Positions 44,531 to 53,912 of a stretch of DNA of 64,000 bases are shown here, one piece after another (the stretch's first letter is position 1; each line of letters opens with the position of its first letter). A program made the translations under genes and the position numbers. The stretch spans positions 1-64,000 of the forward strand of contig JBAXKG010000002.1 of assembly GCA_037137455.1 (NCBI GenBank), given 5' to 3'. The notes under the pieces were generated by a model. The model was not told the DNA's origin, searched no databases, and worked only from the letters and a program-made list of their open reading frames with translations. Source of the stretch: CAIVAT01 sp037137455. GTDB lineage: Bacteria; Bacteroidota; Bacteroidia; Bacteroidales; FEN-979.

Positions 44531-47230
44531 ATGAATATCCACAAGCTCAACAACATCTTCAATCCCCAGCGGATTGTACTAATCGGGGTCACGACAAACC
44601 CAAACAGCGTAAGTGGAAAAGTGTTGATCAACCTTGTGAGTGGTGGATTTCGCGGTGTTGTTTATCCGGTAAACCCAGATAATGAGGCTATCATGGGAAT
44701 TCCCTGCTATTCAAGCATAAGGGTCCTTCCTAAAATCCCTGATCTGGCTATTATATGTACGCCGGCCGAAAAAGTTTTAGCCGTTATTCAAGCGTGCGGT
44801 GAATTTGGTATTCGTGGAATCATCATCATGTCGGCCGGATTCAAGGAGGTTGGGGAAGAGGGAAAAAGAATGGAAGATGAGATCAGGAGCGAAATCAGAA
44901 AATATGAAGGGATGAGGGCCATTGGACCGAATTGCCTCGGAATAATAATTCCGGCACTCAAGCTCAATGCATCCTTTGCGGCTGATATGCCCAGGCCGGG
45001 TAATATTGCTTTCATATCCCAATCGGGGGCTTTGTGTACTTCGGTACTTGATTGGGCAATTGAAGGAAAAATCGGATTTTCACAATTTGTCTCTATCGGA
45101 AACAGCATCGATGTGGAATTTGGTGATCTGATCGACTATTTTGGTGAAGATGAAAACACGCACTGCATCATCCTTTATATTGAATCGATTCAGAACCCAC
45201 GTAAATTCATGACTGCAGCCAGGGCGTTTGCGCGTAAAAAACCCATCATTGTTTACAAAGCCGGAAGATTTCCTGAATCAGCACAGGTGGCAGCGTCCCA
45301 TACCGGAGCAATGGCCTCAGAAGATGCTGTTTATGATGCTGCTTTTCAACGCACCGGGCTGGCCAGGGTATATGAAATCGGCGATATTTTTAGTGTTGCG
45401 GAACTGATCGGACGCAATAAATTTCCGCAGGGCCCGCGGCTGGGAATCGTAACAAATGCAGGCGGCCCCGGGGTGATGGCAACTGATGCCCTGATCGCTG
45501 CCAACGGCGTTCTTGCAGAGTTATCGGAAGAGACGATGAAGTTGCTGAACGAAAATCTCCCGGCTTACTGGTCTCATGGCAACCCGGTAGATGTGCTGGG
45601 AGATGCGCGTGCCAAGCGGATTGCCAAAGCCACGCAAATCATGCTGGCCGACAATGGTGTAGATGCTGTGCTGGTCATTCTGACCCCACAGGCAATGACC
45701 AATCCCAATGCTACTGCAAAAGAGATCAGCGCACTCGTTGTCAGCTCCAGGAAACCAATTTTGGCGGCATGGCTTGGTGGAAAAAGCATGCACGAAGCCG
45801 ATGATATCCTGGTTGAAAATGGAATCCCTTCCTATAAAACACCTGAACAGGCCATTCGGGCATTCATGACGATGGTAGCATACAACCGCAATCTGGCAAC
45901 ACTTTACGAAACGCCCAAGGATATTCCTGTTGAATTCGCCCTCGACCGGCAGTTATTACGTAATTCGTTCAAAGAGATGATCATTGGTCAGCCAGCTATT
46001 CTTGCTGAAAACATCTCCAAGACCATCCTCGAGGACTTTGGTATTTCTACTACCAAACCTTTTCTGGCCTCCACTGCAGAGAAGGCAATTATAATTGCGG
46101 AACGCATCGGTTATCCCGTGGTTCTTAAAATTCAATCACCGGATATCACGCACAAATCAGATGTTGGAGGAGTTCAATTAAATCTTGGAACCGATAAACT
46201 GGTCAGAGCTGCTTTTGAACGGATCATGGAGTCGGCTGAGATAAAATGCCCTGAAGCCAGTATTGAAGGGGTGACTGTTCAAAAAATGGCTTCACACAAA
46301 GATTCGGTGGAGATGATTCTTGGCATTAAAAAAGACAAAGTATTCGGTACAGTTCTGATGGTAGGCATGGGGGGCATTACGGCTGAGTTATTTGGCGACA
46401 AGGCACTTGGATTTCCACCTTTAAACGAATGCCTAGCGCGCCATATGATCGAATCGCTCAAAATATACCCTTTGTTAAAGGGTTATCGCGGGTCGCCGCC
46501 AAAGAATATTGATAAACTGATTCAGGTATTGATTCGCTTGTCATACCTGGCTGCAGATTATCCTGAAATTGCCGAACTCGATATCAACCCGTTATTGGTG
46601 ACCCCCGAGGATGTTATTGCCCTGGATGCACGTATTGTTGTGGACTCACAGTCTGCATGGAGGGAGGATGACCCCTATTTTCATCTCGCCTTGCATCCCT
46701 ATCCCGAAAAGTATGTAAAATCGACTGTGCTGCAGGATGGGACTGAGGTGTTATTGCGGCCGATCAAGCCTGAAGATGAACCTTTATGGCTTGAAATGCT
46801 TGGCTCCTGCTCCAAGGAATCACTATATAGCCGGTTCAGGTATTTTTTTCATTGGAAAACGCATGAAGTGGCTACGCGGTATTGCTACATCGATTATGAC
46901 CGTGAAATAGCAATTGTGGCTGAAATTATTGAAGATGGACACAAAAAATTGATCGGAGTGGGGCGCTTGGTTGCAGATCCGGATCATGAAACAGTTGAAT
47001 ATGCAATATTAATTGCAGATGCATGGCAGCAAAAAGATCTTGGAAATATCATCACTGATTTTTGTCTCGAGGTAGCTGAAAAGGGGAACCTTAAGAAAAT
47101 TGTGGCCCAAACTACTACCGACAACAAGCCGATGATTTCGGTTTTTCAAAAGCGCGGCTTTGAAGTAAAGATAAATAACCACGATTCAACAGTTGATGTC
47201 ATGAAAGTCTTGCCAAAGTTGAAATTGTAG
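44531..47230 (+). CDS. ADP-forming acyl-CoA synthetase fused to a GNAT acetyltransferase
   Basis: 899 residues. Domain order: CoA-binding (about 5-130), succinyl-CoA-ligase-like (about 150-290), ATP-grasp (about 480-700), and a C-terminal GNAT domain (about 730-895). The phosphorylated histidine of the active ADP-forming enzymes is present as His257 (AASHTGAMA). The same architecture occurs in the protein lysine acetyltransferase Pat, where the synthetase half is inactive. Here the catalytic His is kept, so it may make ATP from acyl-CoA, regulate Acs-type ligases by acetylation, or both. The acyl-CoA dehydrogenase follows 68 bp downstream. Confidence 0.88.
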   Translation: MNIHKLNNIFNPQRIVLIGVTTNPNSVSGKVLINLVSGGFRGVVYPVNPDNEAIMGIPCYSSIRVLPKIPDLAIICTPAEKVLAVIQACGEFGIRGIIIMSAGFKEVGEEGKRMEDEIRSEIRKYEGMRAIGPNCLGIIIPALKLNASFAADMPRPGNIAFISQSGALCTSVLDWAIEGKIGFSQFVSIGNSIDVEFGDLIDYFGEDENTHCIILYIESIQNPRKFMTAARAFARKKPIIVYKAGRFPESAQVAASHTGAMASEDAVYDAAFQRTGLARVYEIGDIFSVAELIGRNKFPQGPRLGIVTNAGGPGVMATDALIAANGVLAELSEETMKLLNENLPAYWSHGNPVDVLGDARAKRIAKATQIMLADNGVDAVLVILTPQAMTNPNATAKEISALVVSSRKPILAAWLGGKSMHEADDILVENGIPSYKTPEQAIRAFMTMVAYNRNLATLYETPKDIPVEFALDRQLLRNSFKEMIIGQPAILAENISKTILEDFGISTTKPFLASTAEKAIIIAERIGYPVVLKIQSPDITHKSDVGGVQLNLGTDKLVRAAFERIMESAEIKCPEASIEGVTVQKMASHKDSVEMILGIKKDKVFGTVLMVGMGGITAELFGDKALGFPPLNECLARHMIESLKIYPLLKGYRGSPPKNIDKLIQVLIRLSYLAADYPEIAELDINPLLVTPEDVIALDARIVVDSQSAWREDDPYFHLALHPYPEKYVKSTVLQDGTEVLLRPIKPEDEPLWLEMLGSCSKESLYSRFRYFFHWKTHEVATRYCYIDYDREIAIVAEIIEDGHKKLIGVGRLVADPDHETVEYAILIADAWQQKDLGNIITDFCLEVAEKGNLKKIVAQTTTDNKPMISVFQKRGFEVKINNHDSTVDVMKVLPKLKL

Positions 47231-47241
47231 TTTACAATTCG

Positions 47242-47249
47242 TATTTTTG
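47242..47249 (+). promoter_or_regulatory. -7 box (TATTTTTG) of the acd-icmF-buk operon
   Basis: A match to TAnnTTTG 49 bp before the acyl-CoA dehydrogenase start; the operon could also be read from upstream. Confidence 0.45.
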
Positions 47250-47298
47250 TTTCAAATTATCCAAATAATTAATAATTAGTATTTTAGATTCTACAGCC

Positions 47299-48441
47299 AT
47301 GAATTTCGAATTTACCGAAGAACAGATTATGATTCAACAATCGGCACGGGATTATGCCCAGCGCGAATTGATAAAAGACGTTTTGGAACGCGATGCCAAA
47401 GCCGAATTCCCGACCCGACACGTTAAGGCTCTGGCCGAACTGGGTTTCCTTGGGATGCTTGTCGATACAAAATATGATGGAGGGGGGATGGATACCATTT
47501 CGTATGTTTTAGCAATGGAGGAATTGTCAAAAATTGATAGTTCTGTATCTGTCATCATGTCGGTGAATAATTCATTGGTTTGTTACGGAATTGAAGCCTT
47601 CGGGTCTGAAGAACAGAAGGAGAAGTGGCTCAAACCGCTTGCACGCGGCGAAAAGATAGGCGCTTTCCTGCTTTCGGAGCCCGAAGCCGGTTCGGATGCC
47701 ACCTCTCAAAGAACTACTGCCATCGACAAAGGAGACCACTACCTTGTGAATGGGGTAAAAAACTGGATCACAAGTGGAAATTCAGCATCTACATATGTTT
47801 TAATTGCCCAAACCCATCCCGAAAAAGGGCATAAGGGGATCAATGCCTTTGTGGTTGATCGCCATTCGCTTGGCATTACTCTTGGCCCCCATGAAGACAA
47901 GATGGGCATGCGCAGTAGCGACACCCATTCAGTAATGTTTTCCGATGTGATTGTTCCAAAGGAAAATCGACTGGGTGAAGATGGATTTGGATTTAAATTT
48001 GCCATGAAGACACTTGAGGGCGGACGCATAGGAATTGCTGCGCAGGCATTAGGAATTGCCCAGGGAGCGTTTGAGCGGGCGCTGCAATATTCGAAGGAAA
48101 GAAAAACATTCGGCACAGAAATTATCAACCACCAGGCCATCGGGTTTAAGCTGGCCGAGATGCATACACGGATTGAGGCGGCTCGCTATTTCTGCCTGAA
48201 GTCGGCCTGGCTTAAAGACCAGGGAAAACCATATGGAACCGCTAGTGCGATGGCAAAGTACTATGCTGCCGAAACTGCAATGTATGTCACCACCGAAGCT
48301 GTTCAGATCCATGGAGGATATGGATACGTGAAGGAATATCATGTAGAACGTCTGATGCGTGAAGCCAAACTTACTCAGATTTACGAAGGGACGAGTGAAA
48401 TTCAGCAAATGATCATTTCCAGGGCAATCATGAATGATTAA
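47299..48441 (+). CDS. Short-chain acyl-CoA dehydrogenase
   Basis: 380 residues, full-length FAD-dependent acyl-CoA dehydrogenase: AFLLSEPEAGSDATS and NGVKNWITSG flavin-binding motifs, and the catalytic Glu in IYEGTSEIQ (near residue 364). Type resembles butyryl- or isobutyryl-CoA dehydrogenases. It overlaps the mutase gene by 8 bp. The linkage suggests a C4 acyl-CoA substrate. Confidence 0.92.
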   Translation: MNFEFTEEQIMIQQSARDYAQRELIKDVLERDAKAEFPTRHVKALAELGFLGMLVDTKYDGGGMDTISYVLAMEELSKIDSSVSVIMSVNNSLVCYGIEAFGSEEQKEKWLKPLARGEKIGAFLLSEPEAGSDATSQRTTAIDKGDHYLVNGVKNWITSGNSASTYVLIAQTHPEKGHKGINAFVVDRHSLGITLGPHEDKMGMRSSDTHSVMFSDVIVPKENRLGEDGFGFKFAMKTLEGGRIGIAAQALGIAQGAFERALQYSKERKTFGTEIINHQAIGFKLAEMHTRIEAARYFCLKSAWLKDQGKPYGTASAMAKYYAAETAMYVTTEAVQIHGGYGYVKEYHVERLMREAKLTQIYEGTSEIQQMIISRAIMND

Positions 48442-51400
48442 GGTAATTATGGGAAGCCCTGAAGTATATAGACCGAAGCATCATATTCGCATCGTTACTG
48501 CTACATCTTTGTTTGATGGACACGATGCGGCAATCAATATCATGCGCCGTATTCTCCAGGCCAGTGGGGCTGAGGTCATCCATCTCGGGCACAATCGTTC
48601 GGTACAGGAAGTAGTCGATTGCGCCATCCAGGAAGATGTTCAGGCCATTGCCATCACCTCTTACCAGGGCGGCCACATGGAGTATTTTAAATACATGTTC
48701 GAACTGCTTCAGGAAAAGAGTTGTGGACATATAAAAATATTTGGCGGTGGTGGTGGTGTGATTTTGCCACATGAGATCAACGCATTGCATGCATATGGCA
48801 TTACACGCATTTATTCGCCAGACGATGGCCGTGAAATGACCCTTCAGGGAATGATCAATGACCTGTTGATGAAGTGTGATTTTCCGGTTGGAGATCAGCC
48901 AACATTCGATCTGGAAAAGATCCGGAACAAGGATTTTAAGGAAATAGCCTGTCTTATTTCCGCTGCTGAAAACTACCCTGAAAAGGGTCGGCTTTTTTTT
49001 GATAAAATCGGGAAAGAGGCATCCAAAAAAAATATTCCTGTTCTGGGTATCACGGGAACCGGTGGCTCAGGAAAATCATCCCTTGTCGATGAAATCGTTC
49101 GCAGGTTTCTTGCCGATTTACATGATAAAACCCTGGCCATCATTTCAATTGATCCATCAAAACGTAAAACCGGCGGGGCCCTGTTGGGCGACCGCATAAG
49201 GATGAATGCCATCTTCAACCCGCGCGTGTACATGCGCTCGCTTGCCACGCGGCAATCGAACCTGGCCCTTTCGAAATATGTTAAAGATGCCATCAATGTG
49301 GCAAAGGTGGCGGGATTTGACATGGTAATTGTTGAAACTTCGGGCATCGGGCAATCCGACACTGAGATTGTCGATCACAGCGATGTGACCCTATATGTTA
49401 TGACCCCTGAATATGGCGCGGCCAGTCAGCTTGAAAAGATTGACATGCTCGATTTTGCAGATCTTGTTGCAATTAATAAATTCGATAAACGCGGAGCGCT
49501 GGATGCATTGCGCGATGTGAAGAAACAATACCAGCGTAACCATAAATTTTTCGATAAACCGGAGGAGACGATGCCTGTTTATGGGACAATAGCATCACAG
49601 TTTAACGACCCCGGGGTGAATGAGCTTTATCTGGCGCTGATTCACACTATCAGCGCTAAAACCAGCATCTCAATGCCCAGCCAATTTCAAAAAGGCGCTG
49701 AAATGACGGAAAAGATATTAATCATACCTCCATCGCGAACCCGGTATCTGGCTGAAATTGCAGAGACAGTGCGGAATTACAACCATTGGACGATCGAACA
49801 AACCAGAGTTGCTCAACAGCTTTTTGGCATTGCACAAACTATTGAAACCTTACGAACCAGACCGCCCGACCCTGAAAGGGATGCAGATATTGACAGGATC
49901 CAGGCCTGTAATAGCACCGGGATGCTACTTGAATTGGATTTGTTATATGAAAAAACCTTGAAACAACTTGAACCGGCGAACCACGACATCCTGAAAAGCT
50001 GGAATGACAAGGTTAAATCATACAAAGATGAGTTCTATATTTATAAGGTTCGGAACAAAGAAATTAAGGTAGAGACCCACACCGAATCACTTTCCCGACT
50101 ATTGATTCCGAAGATTTCGATGCCACGCTATGAAGCCTGGGGAGATATTTTAAAATGGAACCTCCGGGAAAACGTGCCGGGAGAATTCCCATATGCAGCC
50201 GGGGTTTTTCCTTTCAAGCGCGAAAGTGAAGACCCAACACGGATGTTTGCTGGTGAAGGCGGCCCTGAACGCACGAATAAGCGCTTCCATTATGTTTCTT
50301 TTGGCATGCCCTTCGTCAGACTTTCAACAGCGTATGATTCAGTTACCTTATATGGATTTGACCCGGACGTTCGTCCTGATATTTATGGCAAGATCGGCAA
50401 TGCCGGCGTTTCTGTAGCTTGCCTCGATGATGCAAAAAAGCTCTATTCGGGGTTCGACCTTGTCAGTCCGAACACCTCTGTGTCGATGACGATCAACGGT
50501 CCGGCGCCAACAATGGTGGGCTACTTCATGAATGCTGCTATCGACCAGCAATGCGAAAAACACATCCGCCATCAAGGCATGGAGGAGGAGGTAAATAAAA
50601 AGATTGACGCCATATATAAAAAAGCAGGAACACATCGGCCGCGTTACAAAGGAGATCTGCCTAATGGCCATAATGGACTAGGGTTGATGTTGCTGGGGGT
50701 CACAGGAGATCAGGTTTTAGCCCCTGAGGTGTATGAAAAGATAAAAAAAGAGACACTGAGCCAGGTTCGCGGAACGGTACAGGCCGATATCCTTAAAGAG
50801 GACCAGGCGCAGAATACCTGTATCTTTTCCATCGACTTTGCTTTAAAGATGATGGGCGATATCCAGCAGTATTTCAACGACAACCATGTGCGGAACTTCT
50901 ATTCCGTCTCCATCTCAGGGTACCATATTGCAGAGGCAGGCGCTAACCCCATTTCGCAGCTTGCATTTACACTGGCCAACGGATTTACTTATGTGGAATA
51001 CTATGTTTCACGTGGCATGGATGTCAATAAATTTGCACCAAACTTGTCGTTCTTCTTTTCAAATGGGGTCGATGCGGAATACTCGGTAATCGGACGTGTT
51101 GCCAGGCTCATTTGGGCTAAGGCGATGAAATTCAAGTATAAGGCCGATGCCCGGTCGCAAATGTTGAAATACCATATCCAAACATCAGGCCGCTCGCTGC
51201 ATGCACAGGAGATCGATTTCAACGACATCCGCACTACCTTGCAGGCGCTCTATGCCATTTATGACAACTGCAACTCGCTGCACACTAACGCGTACGATGA
51301 AGCTATTACTACGCCCACTGAGGATTCGGTGCGCCGCGCAATGGCCATCCAGATGATAATCAACAATGAACTGGGATTGGCAAAGAACCAGAATCCTTTG

Positions 51401-51868
51401 CAGGGCGCATTTATCATCGAAGAACTCACAGATCTGGTGGAAGAAGCAGTAATGGTTGAATTTGAACGGATTTCAGAACGCGGCGGTGTGTTGGGAGCCA
51501 TGGAAACAATGTACCAGCGCAGCCGTATCCAGGAGGAAAGCTTATATTATGAAACACTTAAACATACGGGGAAACTTCCGATCATCGGAGTAAATACTTT
51601 TCTTTCAAGCAAGGGTTCTCCTACCATCTTACCCGGCGAAATCATCCGCGCCACCGAAGAGGAAAAACAGTATCAGATAGACATGCTGGATAACCTGCAT
51701 AAAACACACCTCGAAAAATCGAAGGTGATGATCCAAAATCTGAAGAGGGCGGCAATAAAAAATAATAATATCTTTGAAAGCCTGATGGAGGCAGCAAGGT
51801 ACTGTTCCATCGGACAAATTACCGATGCGTTGTTCGAAGTTGGAGGACAGTATCGCCGTAACATGTAA
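48434..51868 (+). CDS. icmF: Fused isobutyryl-CoA mutase (IcmF)
   Basis: 1144 residues. The order is B12-binding domain (about 15-140, with DGHD and His30 as the cobalt ligand), a MeaB-like GTPase chaperone (P-loop TGTGGSGKSSL near 206, NKFDKRG near 350), a linker, and the mutase barrel (about 560-1144). It interconverts isobutyryl-CoA and n-butyryl-CoA using adenosylcobalamin; some members also accept isovaleryl- or pivalyl-CoA. The gene is coupled to an acyl-CoA dehydrogenase and to butyrate kinase. Confidence 0.94.
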   Translation: MIKVIMGSPEVYRPKHHIRIVTATSLFDGHDAAINIMRRILQASGAEVIHLGHNRSVQEVVDCAIQEDVQAIAITSYQGGHMEYFKYMFELLQEKSCGHIKIFGGGGGVILPHEINALHAYGITRIYSPDDGREMTLQGMINDLLMKCDFPVGDQPTFDLEKIRNKDFKEIACLISAAENYPEKGRLFFDKIGKEASKKNIPVLGITGTGGSGKSSLVDEIVRRFLADLHDKTLAIISIDPSKRKTGGALLGDRIRMNAIFNPRVYMRSLATRQSNLALSKYVKDAINVAKVAGFDMVIVETSGIGQSDTEIVDHSDVTLYVMTPEYGAASQLEKIDMLDFADLVAINKFDKRGALDALRDVKKQYQRNHKFFDKPEETMPVYGTIASQFNDPGVNELYLALIHTISAKTSISMPSQFQKGAEMTEKILIIPPSRTRYLAEIAETVRNYNHWTIEQTRVAQQLFGIAQTIETLRTRPPDPERDADIDRIQACNSTGMLLELDLLYEKTLKQLEPANHDILKSWNDKVKSYKDEFYIYKVRNKEIKVETHTESLSRLLIPKISMPRYEAWGDILKWNLRENVPGEFPYAAGVFPFKRESEDPTRMFAGEGGPERTNKRFHYVSFGMPFVRLSTAYDSVTLYGFDPDVRPDIYGKIGNAGVSVACLDDAKKLYSGFDLVSPNTSVSMTINGPAPTMVGYFMNAAIDQQCEKHIRHQGMEEEVNKKIDAIYKKAGTHRPRYKGDLPNGHNGLGLMLLGVTGDQVLAPEVYEKIKKETLSQVRGTVQADILKEDQAQNTCIFSIDFALKMMGDIQQYFNDNHVRNFYSVSISGYHIAEAGANPISQLAFTLANGFTYVEYYVSRGMDVNKFAPNLSFFFSNGVDAEYSVIGRVARLIWAKAMKFKYKADARSQMLKYHIQTSGRSLHAQEIDFNDIRTTLQALYAIYDNCNSLHTNAYDEAITTPTEDSVRRAMAIQMIINNELGLAKNQNPLQGAFIIEELTDLVEEAVMVEFERISERGGVLGAMETMYQRSRIQEESLYYETLKHTGKLPIIGVNTFLSSKGSPTILPGEIIRATEEEKQYQIDMLDNLHKTHLEKSKVMIQNLKRAAIKNNNIFESLMEAARYCSIGQITDALFEVGGQYRRNM

Positions 51869-51885
51869 ACTTAAAAACCAGACAT

Positions 51886-52962
51886 ATGACACTGTTCAAT
51901 ATTTTGGTTGTTAATCCAAAAGATTATCTCACGCAAATAGCTGTTTACCAAAATCATAAACTTCTTTATATGATCAGCCGGAAACATTCGGCAGAAGAAC
52001 TTTCTCAATTTAAAACAATATACGACCAGGTACAGTTTCGCAAAGAAAGTGTAATACGTGAGTTAAAACATAATGATTTCAGCCTGGAGGAGCTAAAAAT
52101 TGTGATTTCCCGCGGGGGATTGATCAAACCTGTAAAGTCGGGTGTTTTTGAGGTGAATGAACTTTTAAAGAAAGATTTGTTGTATAGCCCGGTGGGGGAT
52201 GATATTATCAACATTGCCGGATTGCTTGCCGATGCAATTACCTCCGAAGTTCCCGGCGCCAGGGCTATGATTGCCGACCCTACGGTAGTGGATGAATTTC
52301 ATGATCTGGCAAGGATTACAGGCTGTCCGGAAATCCATCGCAAATCCATTTTCCACGCACTCAATCAGAAGGCAGTTGCCAAAATGCATTCAGAAACGCA
52401 CAAGAAAAAATATGAGGAGCTCAACCTCATCGTGGCGCATATTGGAAACGGAACCACTGTCGGGGCGCATTGCCATGGCCGTGTGATCGATGTAAACCAG
52501 GGATTTGAAGGTGACGGGCCTTTTTCGATGGTCCGAAGTGGTTCATTGCCCATGGGCGATGTGGTTAAGATGTGTTACAGCGGGACCAAAACCCTCGATG
52601 AAATGTTATGTCTGCTAACCCATTGTGCAGGCGTTAACGCTTATCTGGGAACCAGAGATATCAATGAAATAGAAAACCGCATCAACAATGGCGATACACA
52701 TGCCAAACTGATCATGGAGGCTATGGCTTACCAGGTTTCGAAATGCATCGGCGAAATGTTTGCTGTACTAAAAGGCGAGGTCGATGCCATACTAATTACC
52801 GGCGACATTGCCCACAGTCATTTTGTTGTACATAACATTATTGACCATGTTGAAAAATTTGCTCCGATATTCCTTTATCCCGGCGACAACGAACTCCAGG
52901 CCATGGCTGGAAATGCACTTCGCGTACTGAAGGGGGAAATGAAAGTTCAGGAATATATATAA
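51886..52962 (+). CDS. buk: Butyrate kinase
   Basis: 358 residues, ASKHA-fold acid kinase: N-terminal NILVVNPK, AHIGNGTTVGAHCHGRVIDVN, GPFSMVRSGSLP and the C-terminal ITGDIAHS. It transfers phosphate between butyryl-phosphate or isobutyryl-phosphate and ADP and so yields ATP. It is 17 bp after icmF. A phosphotransbutyrylase gene, its usual partner, is not present in this window. Confidence 0.94.
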   Translation: MTLFNILVVNPKDYLTQIAVYQNHKLLYMISRKHSAEELSQFKTIYDQVQFRKESVIRELKHNDFSLEELKIVISRGGLIKPVKSGVFEVNELLKKDLLYSPVGDDIINIAGLLADAITSEVPGARAMIADPTVVDEFHDLARITGCPEIHRKSIFHALNQKAVAKMHSETHKKKYEELNLIVAHIGNGTTVGAHCHGRVIDVNQGFEGDGPFSMVRSGSLPMGDVVKMCYSGTKTLDEMLCLLTHCAGVNAYLGTRDINEIENRINNGDTHAKLIMEAMAYQVSKCIGEMFAVLKGEVDAILITGDIAHSHFVVHNIIDHVEKFAPIFLYPGDNELQAMAGNALRVLKGEMKVQEYI

Positions 52963-52964
52963 AT

Positions 52965-52987
52965 AGCGAAATTTTCACTATTTCGCC
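52965..52987 (+). repeat. Inverted copy of the ATTTCGCT unit after buk
   Basis: AGCGAAAT (52965-52972) and ATTTCGC (52980-52986) form inverted copies of the unit seen at 44500, in the spacer between buk and the hydrolase. Could form a weak hairpin. Confidence 0.4.
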
Positions 52988-53015
52988 AACTCACTGCTTT
53001 TTTCAAGAAACAGAC

Positions 53016-53855
53016 ATGAAACTATTTCCCATAAACACCGGCAACCTAAAACTTGATGGTGGAGCCATGTTCGGCGTAGTACCGAAGGTGATCTGGAGCA
53101 AGTCGTATCCCTGTGATGAAAACAACCTTTGCAACTGGTCGATGCGCTGTTTGCTTATCGTGGATGGCGACCGGAAAATATTGATTGATTGCGGGATCGG
53201 AGATAAACAATCTGAAAAATTCTTTTCAAATTATTGGCTGAACGGGGATGACACATTGGAAAAATCACTGGAAACAAATGGGTTTACCTTTGATGACATC
53301 ACCGATGTGATTTTGACCCATCTGCATTTTGACCATGCGGGAGGAGCAGTCAGATGGAATGCCGCTAAGACCGGGTACGAGGTTACCTTTAAAAACGCGA
53401 CCTATCATACCAGCCGGCGGCAATGGGAATGGGCGACCAGTCCCAACAACCGTGAAAAAGCTTCCTTCCTGAAGGAGAACATCCTGCCTATCAAAGAAAA
53501 GGGACGGCTGGAGCTGATCGATGGCGAAACCGAACTTTTTCACAATGTTTCGGTCCGCATTTTCAACGGACACACAGATGGACAGGTGATCCCGTTTATC
53601 AGGTATAAGGATAAAACCATTGTTTATATGGCCGACCTGCTGCCTTCTGCTGCGCATATTCCCCTGCCCTGGGTAATGAGTTACGACACCCGCCCGCTGA
53701 TCACTATGAATGAAAAAGAGGCATTTATGTCCGAAGCTGCCCAGAACGGATTTGTACTGTTTTTCGAGCACGATCTTTATCGAGAATGCTGCACGGTAGA
53801 AGCCACCGACAAGGGAATCAGACTTAAAGAGAGCTTTTCGCTTGATTCAGTATGA
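53016..53855 (+). CDS. Metallo-beta-lactamase-fold hydrolase
   Basis: 279 residues with the metal-binding motif HLHFDHAGG (near residue 106), a further His in FNGHTDGQV, Asp in YMADLLPS and His in FFEHDLY. Such proteins hydrolyse thioesters, lactones or other esters. Its position in the acyl-CoA block makes a thioesterase-like or lactonase role plausible, but nothing in the sequence decides this. It starts 53 bp after buk. Confidence 0.88.
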   Translation: MKLFPINTGNLKLDGGAMFGVVPKVIWSKSYPCDENNLCNWSMRCLLIVDGDRKILIDCGIGDKQSEKFFSNYWLNGDDTLEKSLETNGFTFDDITDVILTHLHFDHAGGAVRWNAAKTGYEVTFKNATYHTSRRQWEWATSPNNREKASFLKENILPIKEKGRLELIDGETELFHNVSVRIFNGHTDGQVIPFIRYKDKTIVYMADLLPSAAHIPLPWVMSYDTRPLITMNEKEAFMSEAAQNGFVLFFEHDLYRECCTVEATDKGIRLKESFSLDSV

Positions 53856-53912
53856 ATTTGATACAAGCCAGATCTAGATAAGGAAAAACGTTAAAGAAGC
53901 CAGCATTTATCT

